Shown one piece after another: positions 1 to 6,562 of a DNA stretch of 64,000 nt (positions within the stretch are counted from its first letter, which is position 1; every line of letters begins with the position of its first letter). A program made the translations under genes and the position numbers. Location: positions 4,124,501 to 4,188,500 of the forward strand of contig NZ_VIWV01000001.1 in assembly GCF_007829875.1 (NCBI RefSeq), read 5' to 3'. Under the pieces are notes generated by a model. The model was not told the DNA's origin, searched no databases, and was given only the letters and a program-made list of their open reading frames with translations. Source of the stretch: Streptomyces capillispiralis (GTDB lineage: Bacteria > Actinomycetota > Actinomycetes > Streptomycetales > Streptomycetaceae).

Positions 1-587
1 CGGTCGACCAGGGCAGGCGGCAGAGCAACGGCGGGAGCGGGCACCGGGGTCGAGGTGGCCACCGGTTCGGCGGCGATGCGCTTGGGAACGGGCTCAGGCT
101 CGGTGAGCGGCGCCGGGAGGGCTTCTCGGTCGGTCGTGTCGTCAGTGGCCGGAGCAGGGCGTGTCTCCGTGTCCCCCGTCGGCGAGACCGGGACGGTCGG
201 CGCTTCCGGGAGGTGTGGTGCGTGGGCCAGGAGCGTTCCGCCGAAGAAGGCGACGGCGGGCCAGCCGGCGACCACGACGCGGAGCGAGGCGGGGACGTCG
301 TCCAGGTCGAGGAGCCCGGCGGTGGCCACGTTGGCGCCGAGGGAGGCGGCCAGGGCGATGAGGAACCACAGTCGCGGGCCGCCTGCCGCCTGTCCCGCTC
401 GCTGCAACTGCCTCATCCGGCGCCAAGCGGCTACCAGCAGCAGGTCGACGCTGACGGGGTAGGCCCATGCCTTCCAGCCGTTCTGTCCGGCTGCCTCGGC
501 CAGGTCGTGCAGGTGTGAAAAGGACAGGGCGCCCGCGATGACGGCTTGAACGATCACAGCGTCCACGCGGGCCAAGTGGGCTCGCAT
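1..587 (-). CDS. SpdB2-like/DUF2637 plasmid-spread membrane protein (3' end outside window)
   Basis: Partial gene read leftward; about 195 codons are visible and no stop is reached before the window edge. The start ATG at 585-587 follows a good ribosome site (GAAGGAG, 8 nt upstream). The N-terminal 110 residues contain hydrophobic segments in the order expected for DUF2637, including a KAWAYPVSVDLLLVAAWR stretch, ALAASLGANVATAGL and AGWPAVAFFGGTLLAH. These are followed by a long Pro/Ala/Glu-rich tail. DUF2637 proteins (SpdB2, TraD-like) support intramycelial spread of conjugative Streptomyces plasmids and AICEs and sit in the membrane. It is the last visible gene of a leftward transfer operon with the TraB-type translocase, which agrees with that role. 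The exact function is inferred from family and context. Confidence 0.75.
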   Translation of the reverse strand, partial: MRAHLARVDAVIVQAVIAGALSFSHLHDLAEAAGQNGWKAWAYPVSVDLLLVAAWRRMRQLQRAGQAAGGPRLWFLIALAASLGANVATAGLLDLDDVPASLRVVVAGWPAVAFFGGTLLAHAPHLPEAPTVPVSPTGDTETRPAPATDDTTDREALPAPLTEPEPVPKRIAAEPVATSTPVPAPAVALPPALVD

Positions 588-609
588 CGGATCGACTCCT
601 TCCGCTCGC

Positions 610-822
610 TCAGTCGGCGGGCTTGAGGGCGTCGGCGCGCTCACGGGCGAGGCGGGCCACCTCTGCGGCGTCGGCGTCACCGGGGGTGTGGGCGGCGATG
701 CGCTCCAGGACGTCCGCCTTGCGTTGCATGAGCGCGGCGTGGTCGGCCGGGGTCCGGTCCTGCCGAAACGCGGCCAGATCGGCGATCAGCGCGCTCACCT
801 CGGCGATGGTGGGGCGGGGCAT
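610..822 (-). CDS. small hypothetical protein of the transfer operon
   Basis: A 70-aa protein beginning MPRPTIAEVSALIADLAA. The ATG at 820-822 is chosen because GAGAGGAAG lies 5 nt upstream. An in-frame ATG at 846 has no ribosome site, and longer upstream readings are Pro-rich out-of-gene sequence. The protein is mostly predicted helix, with regularly spaced Ala, Leu, Arg and Asp and no membrane segment or known catalytic motif. It lies between the TraB-like translocase and the DUF2637 gene, in the place where pSAM2-type elements carry short unnamed spread or transfer proteins. I do not recognise the family. A helper role in transfer is only suggested by position. Confidence 0.6.
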   Translation of the reverse strand: MPRPTIAEVSALIADLAAFRQDRTPADHAALMQRKADVLERIAAHTPGDADAAEVARLARERADALKPAD

Positions 823-904
823 GGGCTTCCTCTCGGTTTCGGGCATGGGCGGGGTAGGGACGTGGCGCGAGACGGTCACGCCGGCCGCAGAAGGGGGAAT
901 GCGG

Positions 905-2266
905 CTACTCGGTCGCCGGGCGGGTGGCGGGCACGGCGGCGGAGGACGAGGACGGCGCGGCCGACTCGATGACGGGCCGGAAGGAGTCGAGCCGCGGGAG
1001 TTCCGGAACCAGGGCGGCGGTGTCGCGGCAGACGGCTGCCGCGTCATCGAGGGTGAGGTGGGGCGAGCGGACTCGGGACCAGCCGCCGGAAGAGTCTCCG
1101 ACGACGGCGACACCAGGCCGGTCGGCGGGAATCGAGGTTGCGGCGAGTGCCGCCTCAGGGGAGATGTCGGCGAGCGCCATGTTCGCCGACGACTCGTCGT
1201 TGACGCGGTGGCACACCCGGCCGGTCAGCTGAGCGCGCAGCATGGTGGCCCCCTTGCCGAGTTCGGAGCCGAAGCGCTGGCCGCACACCTCCAGGTAGAT
1301 GCCGGCCGCGCGGCCGAGCTGGGCGATACGGATGAGCTTGGTGACCATGGCATCCCGCCGCTTCTCTTCGTCCTTGCCCGCTGCGAGGAAGAGTTCGGCC
1401 ACCTCGTCCACGACGACCACGACCGGCACCGGCCGCACGGATTCCGGCAGTCCCCACACGTCCGAGGTGAGCACGGAGTCGGGTCCGGCATCTCCCGAGA
1501 GCCCGATCAGGCGGAACCGTGCTTCCATCTCATCCAGCAGGACGTCGAGGAGATCGTTCGCACGGTCCGGGTGGTCGGCGAGCGCGGACAGGCGGGGCGT
1601 GAAGGGCGCCAGTTCGACGCCCCATTTGCAGTCGATGCCGACCAGCACGACCGGTTGCCGGGCCAGGCCGCACAGCAGGTTGCGCAGGTAGACGGACTTG
1701 CCGGACTGTGTGGCGCCGAGGATGAGTTCGTGTGGCACGGTGCGGAAATCCCGTACATGCCACTCGCCGTCCTCCCGCAGTGCCAGCGGCAGCGAGAGCG
1801 GTTCAGTCGCCAACCGTCGCCGGGCGGGCCGTACCTCGGTAAGCACGTCCCAGCCGACCAGCCGTAGTTCGAGCCGTCCCGGCTTCGTGGGACGCACGTG
1901 CACGGCGTGGGCTCCCCAGGCGTGCCGCAGCCGGTCGGCCGAGGCGGTGAAGTCTTCGGGCGCCTGCCCGGCGGCCATGCGCAGTCGCATCACGAGCCCG
2001 GACGCGGTGGGCAGCGGGAACGAGTGGCGAGGAGGGACGGGGGCCGCCTGCCGCCCGATCATCCGGGCGGTGGCCCGGCGAACGGCCGAGGCCGGGACTG
2101 TCAGCCCGCACGCGTCCATGGTGGCGCGGTACGAGGCGAGCACTCGGAGCACGGCGACGGGATATCCGACGAGCCACCAGAACAGCACCGGCACACGGCG
2201 GCGCACCACCAGCAGCGCGACCAGGACCAGCAGGACGGGTAACAGAGTGCGGAAGGTGTCGGTCAT
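905..2266 (-). CDS. traB: FtsK/SpoIIIE-type DNA translocase (TraB/TraSA-like transfer protein)
   Basis: A 453-aa protein starting at ATG 2264-2266, five bases after the preceding gene. Residues 7-22 and about 27-45 are hydrophobic and should anchor it in the membrane. Walker A is GATQSGKS at 184-191 and Walker B is VVVVVDEVAEL around 282-292. The motif KLIRIAQLGRAAGI and a following GQRFGSELGKGATMLRAQL stretch are typical of FtsK-like translocases of actinomycete elements. Such proteins move double-stranded plasmid or AICE DNA between hyphae as a hexameric ring and are the only gene strictly needed for Streptomyces conjugation. The C-terminal winged-helix that recognises clt repeats in some TraB proteins is not obvious. 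The final 60 residues are Ala/Pro/Ser-rich instead. The gene symbol is by family resemblance only. Confidence 0.85.
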   Translation of the reverse strand: MTDTFRTLLPVLLVLVALLVVRRRVPVLFWWLVGYPVAVLRVLASYRATMDACGLTVPASAVRRATARMIGRQAAPVPPRHSFPLPTASGLVMRLRMAAGQAPEDFTASADRLRHAWGAHAVHVRPTKPGRLELRLVGWDVLTEVRPARRRLATEPLSLPLALREDGEWHVRDFRTVPHELILGATQSGKSVYLRNLLCGLARQPVVLVGIDCKWGVELAPFTPRLSALADHPDRANDLLDVLLDEMEARFRLIGLSGDAGPDSVLTSDVWGLPESVRPVPVVVVVDEVAELFLAAGKDEEKRRDAMVTKLIRIAQLGRAAGIYLEVCGQRFGSELGKGATMLRAQLTGRVCHRVNDESSANMALADISPEAALAATSIPADRPGVAVVGDSSGGWSRVRSPHLTLDDAAAVCRDTAALVPELPRLDSFRPVIESAAPSSSSAAVPATRPATE

Positions 2267-2271
2267 GGCGC

Positions 2272-2619
2272 TCAGCCCTGCACCGGTGCCGGGGCGTCGA
2301 CCATGACGGCGTCGGCACGGTACGCGATGCCGTGCCGGGCGCGTCCACCGAACTCGCTCTCCCACGGCCGGGCCACCAGACCGGACAGGATGACCGGCGC
2401 GCCCATCACCAGGCCGTCGCCGATGCCCTGCTCGGGGACGGTGACCTTGATCATGTCCGAGCCGCCGACCGCGATGAACACCAACTCCAGGACCATAAGG
2501 CGCTGGTTGGTCACCGGGTCCACGGCGACTTCTCCGGTCTGCCGGTCCCTGACCTTGACCTCGGGCAGCTTGGTGACGAGCAGCGTCGCGCCCGAAGTGT
2601 CCACGGGGATGACACGCAT
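2272..2619 (-). CDS. SCO3933-family regulatory/replication-associated protein
   Basis: A 115-aa soluble protein opening MRVIPVDTSGATLLVTKLP. It is the first gene of the leftward transfer operon, 5 bp upstream of the TraB-like gene. An AGGTACAG ribosome site precedes the ATG. The sequence alternates short beta-like stretches (LLVTKLPEVKVRDR, LMVLELVFIAVGG, IKVTVPEQGIGDGL, VILSGLVARPWE), as in the SCO3933-family proteins found in pSAM2-like AICEs just upstream of traB. Those proteins are annotated as regulatory, and the fold may be OB/SSB-like; I cannot prove either. Upstream are several TGTCTAG operator-like repeats (2675-2768), suggesting that this operon is repressed in the integrated state. 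Confidence 0.7.
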   Translation of the reverse strand: MRVIPVDTSGATLLVTKLPEVKVRDRQTGEVAVDPVTNQRLMVLELVFIAVGGSDMIKVTVPEQGIGDGLVMGAPVILSGLVARPWESEFGGRARHGIAYRADAVMVDAPAPVQG

Positions 2620-2674
2620 TTCTGTACCTCACAGGGTTGTTGACGCCGGGCGACCGGCGTGACGCGAACTGAAT

Positions 2675-2770
2675 ACCCCCCTAGACAGTCTGGGGAGGCC
2701 CGCCCTCAACTGTCTAGGGGGGGTTGACGCTTACCGTAAACCGACGCGCCGTCAACTGTCTAGGGGGGTA
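2675..2770. promoter_or_regulatory. operator cluster: three TGTCTAGG repeats before the transfer operon
   Basis: Three copies of a C-TGTCTAGGGGG motif lie within 95 bp. One is inverted at 2676-2690, and two are direct at 2706-2723 and 2752-2768, spaced 46 bp apart and both preceded by TCAA. Between the direct copies, on the minus strand, lies a possible promoter (TTGACG, 16 nt, TAAGCG). CTAG is rare in Streptomyces, so three copies of one 11-mer here strongly suggest a repressor site array. Related palindromes occur at 4496-4511 and 5051-5068. The binding protein is unknown; the nearby XRE-DUF5753 protein is a candidate. Confidence 0.6.
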
Positions 2771-2798
2771 TGCAAGTCTGTCTTGGCGCCCGAAGGTG

Positions 2799-3620
2799 CT
2801 AGGGAAGCTCCCAGTGCAGGACGGTGGCGTCATCCCGCGCCTTGCCGCGCGGCCAACGTCGACCGTGGGGGTCGTCGGCTTCGGCTTCGCGTACGCGGCG
2901 GATCAGCTCGTCCGGACCGGAGGAGTCGAGTACAGACAACCCCGTTTGCCAGTCGATGAGTTCGAAGCGGTCGACCAGCCGGCTCGCGCCATCGCTCAGC
3001 AGTGAGACGGACGCCAGGGACGACAGCTGCGCCGTCCCCGTCAAGGCGTGCTCCGCCGCCCGCGGGTCGGGCCCAGCGATCCAGAAGCCGCCCGGCCGGT
3101 TGCGCAGCCCCGTCAAGGCGTCCCGGAACTCGGCCAGTGCGGCGGTGTGTTCGGGGGAGCCGGTGGGCAGCGCGTCGACTGGCCCACGCAGACGCTTGCC
3201 CACCTCGTCCAAGCGTCGGTCGGTGCGCACGTCAATGCTTCCGTCCGTGCCGGCGAGGAGAAGCGAGGAGTCACCGAGAACGAGGTACTCCAGGACTTCC
3301 CCAGCAGCCCGTGCGGCGACGACCGTACTGGTCGGACTCGCCCGGTAGGCCAGGTCACAACTGTCCTCGTGCAGCGCCCGGACGAGCCCGATGGAGTCAG
3401 CCAAGCAGTCGGTGAGCGGTCGGGCAGGCTGCGCGGTGATGCTGCGCAGCAGCAAGCCGCCCAGCGTTGCCGAGAACCACGCGACACCATGCGCGCACCC
3501 GGTCTCGGCCCCGCCGACGCCGGCGCCGTCGAGGAGGACGGCAGCGCCGGGAGCGGCAGCGGCGAAGTCTTCGTTCTCCCGGTCCGGGTCGGCAGGCAGC
3601 GTGGAGAGGGTGACCCTCAC
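2799..3620 (-). CDS. PP2C-family serine/threonine phosphatase-like protein
   Basis: A 273-aa protein starting at GTG 3618-3620, which overlaps the stop of the upstream HTH gene by four bases (GTGA), so the two are translationally coupled. PP2C signature residues are present in order. RENEDF at 14-19 corresponds to the NxD metal motif. VLLDGAG at 28-34 corresponds to DGxGG with its metal-binding Asp31. GDSS at 116-119 is the usual GDSR site with Arg replaced. LLSDGAS comes near residue 215, and DDATVLHW at the C-terminus corresponds to the DN(I/A)T motif. The metal aspartates look intact, so it is probably active, dephosphorylating Ser/Thr of an unknown partner. It is shorter and more divergent than RsbU-type PP2C proteins and has no sensor domain, so its signal probably comes from the partner HTH protein. 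Confidence 0.7.
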   Translation of the reverse strand: MRVTLSTLPADPDRENEDFAAAAPGAAVLLDGAGVGGAETGCAHGVAWFSATLGGLLLRSITAQPARPLTDCLADSIGLVRALHEDSCDLAYRASPTSTVVAARAAGEVLEYLVLGDSSLLLAGTDGSIDVRTDRRLDEVGKRLRGPVDALPTGSPEHTAALAEFRDALTGLRNRPGGFWIAGPDPRAAEHALTGTAQLSSLASVSLLSDGASRLVDRFELIDWQTGLSVLDSSGPDELIRRVREAEADDPHGRRWPRGKARDDATVLHWELP

Positions 3621-4468
3621 GCCGCCGTCTCCTCGTCGTGCCGGTACAGGGGGCAGAGCAGTTCGACGGACCGCGGTTCGCTGGTCTCCGGGTCGTACTC
3701 GACGCCCACCAGCGTGGAGAAGCGGTGGTCCCCCACCTGGCCCCACAGCGTGTTGAGGTCGGAGGCGAGCAGCTGCACGACGCCGAGGGAGCCTTGCGTG
3801 TGGATACCGGCGATGGCCAGCAGCGAACCGGAGCCGTCCGGGCGTGACAGCCTGCCGAGGTAACCGACGTCGTACGGGCGGGCCGGCTCGCTGTCCTGGC
3901 CCGACCGGTACACGGTGCCGGTACGGTGGTCCACCAGGGTCCAGGGCCCGCCTTCCGCTCGCTCCCAGCGCAGTACGGGATCCTGCGCGTACGTCTCCCA
4001 CATCTCCTGGGACATGCGCGGCCCGCAGACGACGACCAGGCCGTCCCGGTTGAGGTCGATCTCACCGCTCACCGGCACGTGCTCCGAGGTGACGTCGAGC
4101 CCGTAGGACCGCGCCAGGTCTTCCAGTCGCTTGCCGGAACTGACGTCGTCCACGGCAACGACCGTCCGACCGCGCTCGTCGTCACGACGCAACGGGGTGG
4201 CGACCGTGACAGCGCCCCTGCCGAGGAAGGCACCTTCCGGCGCCGGCCCGGTGTGCCGGATCTGGTGAATCCGCCCGCGGCTCAGCCCGGCCTTTGCCGC
4301 GATCTGCGCATACGACAGCCCTTGCGCATGGAGGTCCTGCACCACACGGCGCCGGAGCCGGGCCAGCTCGGTCACCTCTTGCTGCGCGTCGGCCAACCGA
4401 GTCGTGACCTCGCGCAGAAGCCGGTACGGATCATCGATCGCCATGATCCGTTGCAGCTCGTCCGACAT
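3617..4468 (-). CDS. HTH protein with unrecognised C-terminal sensor-like domain
   Basis: A 283-aa protein. The ATG at 4466-4468 has a near-perfect ribosome site (AGGAGGTGA, 4 nt away). Residues 20-48 form an amphipathic helix. Residues 50-72 (QGLSYAQIAAKAGLSRGRIH) form a sigma-4/MerR-like helix-turn-helix. Residues 80-283 form a separate alpha/beta domain with a VVAVDD strand, LVVVCGPRMS around 144-153, a W-T-LVDH turn, a YLGRLSRPDGSGSLLAIAGIH segment (longest run cut here) and a C-terminal FSTLVGVEYD strand. The second half resembles Rossmann-type ligand domains, but I cannot name the family. Directly upstream is the perfect palindrome at 4496-4511. Coupling to the PP2C gene suggests an effector-responsive DNA-binding or scaffold protein controlled by dephosphorylation; this is inference. 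Confidence 0.6.
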   Translation of the reverse strand: MSDELQRIMAIDDPYRLLREVTTRLADAQQEVTELARLRRRVVQDLHAQGLSYAQIAAKAGLSRGRIHQIRHTGPAPEGAFLGRGAVTVATPLRRDDERGRTVVAVDDVSSGKRLEDLARSYGLDVTSEHVPVSGEIDLNRDGLVVVCGPRMSQEMWETYAQDPVLRWERAEGGPWTLVDHRTGTVYRSGQDSEPARPYDVGYLGRLSRPDGSGSLLAIAGIHTQGSLGVVQLLASDLNTLWGQVGDHRFSTLVGVEYDPETSEPRSVELLCPLYRHDEETAA

Positions 4469-4495
4469 GACCTCACCTCCTAGCAGTAACCAGGA

Positions 4496-4511
4496 GTCTA
4501 GGGCCCTAGAC
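4496..4511. promoter_or_regulatory. 16-bp perfect palindrome GTCTAGGGCCCTAGAC (operator)
   Basis: A perfect 16-bp palindrome lies 27 bp upstream of the HTH gene start. Each half (GTCTAGGG) matches the repeats before the transfer operon and the palindrome at 5051-5068. Position and symmetry fit a dimeric repressor site overlapping the promoter of the HTH-PP2C operon. Confidence 0.6.
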
Positions 4512-4643
4512 GAAATGGGCGGGAGACGCCGTCCCGACTGAACGCCGATCACATAGAAGCCCGCCAATCGCCGCGGCACACCCCGAGGACTCACTCGCTA
4601 CCGCCTACAAGACGGCCACGACCCGACACCGAGCGGAGCGCGG

Positions 4644-5033
4644 TCACACACCCTCCCGCGCGAGATCGGCCCACACGGACCGCCCTTCGGGCCAGGTCTT
4701 CACGCCCCAGTCCTTCGCGCAGGCCGCGATCATCTGCAACCCGCGGCCGCCCTCTTCATGGGTGCCCGCGTCACGCAGGTGCGGTACGTGTTCGCCGCCC
4801 TGGTCGACCACCTCGATGCGTACGATGTCATCGCCGAAGTCGATCACCACGAGGAACCAGCCGCCGACCGCGCCGCTCAGCGTGTGCCGCACGGCATTGG
4901 TTGCGAGCTCGCTCACGACCAGGACGGCATCATCGACAGGACCGTGGCCGCTCAGCAGGGCGGCGACGAAGTGACGGGCACGTGCCACTTCCTCAGCCAG
5001 TCCGGGGAAGGCACGGCACCACTTGGAGCGCAT
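4644..5033 (-). CDS. ATP-binding anti-sigma-type HATPase_c_2 protein
   Basis: A 129-aa single-domain GHKL ATPase. The N box is SELATNAVRH, the G1 box is VVDQGG and the G2 box is GGRGLQMI, so the whole Bergerat fold is present without any histidine phosphoacceptor. Hundreds of such short RsbW-like proteins exist in streptomycetes, usually paired with an XRE-DUF5753 regulator and often with a DUF397 protein, as in the whiJ/abaA-type clusters. Here the XRE-DUF5753 gene lies just upstream in the same direction, but no DUF397 gene is present in the 97-bp gap. The gap instead contains the palindrome at 5051-5068, so the gene may have its own regulated promoter. It may bind a sigma factor or act as a kinase of a STAS protein; the partner is unknown. 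Confidence 0.75.
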   Translation of the reverse strand: MRSKWCRAFPGLAEEVARARHFVAALLSGHGPVDDAVLVVSELATNAVRHTLSGAVGGWFLVVIDFGDDIVRIEVVDQGGEHVPHLRDAGTHEEGGRGLQMIAACAKDWGVKTWPEGRSVWADLAREGV

Positions 5034-5050
5034 GGGACTCTCCTCACCTA

Positions 5051-5068
5051 TGTCTAGGGGGCTAGACA
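5051..5068. promoter_or_regulatory. palindromic operator TGTCTAGGGGGCTAGACA
   Basis: Seven-base inverted arms (TGTCTAG / CTAGACA) separated by four G residues, located 18 bp upstream of the HATPase start. The half-site is the same as in the arrays at 2675-2770 and 4496-4511, so all three operons are probably bound by one regulator. Confidence 0.6.
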
Positions 5069-5130
5069 GCCCAGCGGCAGAGTATTCGCATGCGCCACCA
5101 ACAGACCAGGCATTGAGAGGAATTATTCCT

Positions 5131-5982
5131 CTAAGGGGTGAGGGTGTCTCCCAAGTCCCGGAACTCCTTCATCACGAGCAGCAGCAGGTGCCGCGCCTCC
5201 TCACCGAATACAGCAGCCTCCTCGAAGCGGCTGAACGCCTCCTCGTACGAGGCCAGTTCGTAGGCGTCGTCGGACACCCGCTCACCGCCGAAGCTCTCCA
5301 CCACGACAGCCCGCTGATCGCACAACGTGAACCCGTGGCGTGGCAGGACCGGCACCGGTCGGCGCCAGGGGATGATCCCGAGGCGCACCATGCTCAGACT
5401 CTCGACGGCCAGCAGCCGGTCGAGCTGGGCGAGCATGAGAGCAGGAGTCCCCGGCCAGGTCCGCAACACCGCTTCCGTCAGCACGAACACCGACTCCCGC
5501 CCCGGCTCGTACAAGACGCTCTGCCGGTCCACACGAGCAGCGACAGCCCGGCCGACTTCCTCTGGGGTCACCCCCGGTGCGCTCTCAAAGATGTGCCGGG
5601 CGTACTCCGCACTCTGGAGCATGGCCGGGAGAACGACACATTGGAACGAACGCACCAGGCGAGCGGACCGCACCTCTTCATCGATCGTCAGGCAGGCCGG
5701 AGCCCCACCGGAGATTGATTGCTCGGAGTCTGACGCAGACTCCACCGCGGCCAAGAGATCACGTACTTCACCCGCGGTCGACGTGTCGAGGCCGAGGGCA
5801 TGCGAGAGCCGGTCGAGCACATCAGCACTCGGAACCATGCGCCCGGTCTCAACTTTGGACACGGTCGGCTGTCCCACTCCAGCCCGCTGCGCCAACACGG
5901 CACCCGTCAGGCCAGCCTCTGCACGAAGCCCGCGAAGACGTGCCCCGAGCGCCTTCATCCGCTCCCGCCGTTCACTCCCCAT
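5131..5982 (-). CDS. XRE-family regulator with DUF5753 domain
   Basis: A 283-aa protein. Residues 10-75 are a classical Cro/C1 helix-turn-helix (ARLRGLRAEAGLTGAVLAQR, then VGQPTVSKVETGR), and the remainder is the DUF5753 domain common in Streptomyces (ARLVRSFQ near 115, LPAMLQSAEYAR, then a C-terminal FEEAAVFGEEARHLL). Start ATG 5980-5982 gives the usual length, but MKALGARL at 5958 is an alternative with a GGAG close upstream. Homologues include WhiJ-type repressors that work with small DUF397 proteins. The DUF397 partner is absent here. It is a good candidate for the protein that reads the TGTCTAG palindromes on this element, but no binding evidence is visible in the sequence. Confidence 0.8.
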   Translation of the reverse strand: MGSERRERMKALGARLRGLRAEAGLTGAVLAQRAGVGQPTVSKVETGRMVPSADVLDRLSHALGLDTSTAGEVRDLLAAVESASDSEQSISGGAPACLTIDEEVRSARLVRSFQCVVLPAMLQSAEYARHIFESAPGVTPEEVGRAVAARVDRQSVLYEPGRESVFVLTEAVLRTWPGTPALMLAQLDRLLAVESLSMVRLGIIPWRRPVPVLPRHGFTLCDQRAVVVESFGGERVSDDAYELASYEEAFSRFEEAAVFGEEARHLLLLVMKEFRDLGDTLTP

Positions 5983-6562
5983 GCCCAGGGTTCTACACCA
6001 CGCGCCAACAGGACCCAGGCTCACGAGCCTCGTGAATCGTCAGCTCGGGGCCGAGCTGTCAAGCATGTACGGGGACCGGCCACACCAACGGTCCGAGCAT
6101 GATTCAAACTTTCTCTACTGGTTCAAGGGCCCGCGCGAGGCGCGGGCTGGCCCCTTGGGCTCGGCCCCTCTGCGCCTTCGGCGCCGGGGCCGGCCCATGG
6201 GGCCGCAGCGAAGCAACGGCCCGAGGGTAGAGCCCGCATGGCGTGCGACGGTCAAAGACGATGCCTCCGGCGGGGGATCGGCCGGCACCGGGATGGAGGG
6301 GGCGCCGTTGCCGACCGCGGGCACGTTGGGGCGTGCGTGGGGTGCTCCCATCCCGACCGCCGTCGACCCAGGCAGAGCCGAGCAGGCGCGGCCCCTGGCG
6401 TCCAGGTCGTTCGTACAGTGGCGCGCTCCACCTGGACGCCAGGAACCACGCCCGCTCCACGGTGTGTGGGTCGACGGCGGACGGGATGGGAGCTGGGGAG
6501 AGTGGTGGTTGAGGAGAGCAGACGTCTAACGGGTTGTCAGCGGTGACGCCTACCCTTCCGTC
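5983..6562. other. 580-bp non-coding, palindrome-rich region
   Basis: No credible gene was seen. It contains an 8-bp perfect G+C hairpin (6129-6147, loop GAG), a second strong hairpin (6162-6192, CGGCCCC/GGGGCCG enclosing GCGCC-TTC-GGCGC), and the 150-bp inverted repeat at 6344-6493. The density of secondary structure recalls plasmid cis-acting regions (origin or clt), but no known clt octamer repeat was recognised. Confidence 0.5.
6344..6493. repeat. 150-bp imperfect inverted repeat (64-nt arms, 22-nt loop)
   Basis: Arms 6344-6407 and 6430-6493 align without gaps. The outer 27 nt match at 26 positions, the innermost 14 nt (CCTGGCGTCCAGGT and its complement) match fully, and the middle 23 nt match at 13, giving 53 of 64 overall. 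It lies 70 bp upstream of the HNH endonuclease gene. It could be a cruciform-type cis site, a recombination or single-strand origin, or the remains of a MITE-like insertion. No target-site duplication was identified. Confidence 0.7.

Noticed and set aside
6129..6192. Possible linear-replicon telomere hairpins
   Set aside because: Only two hairpins with short loops and no series of GCA-loop palindromes at a DNA end; the location is internal.
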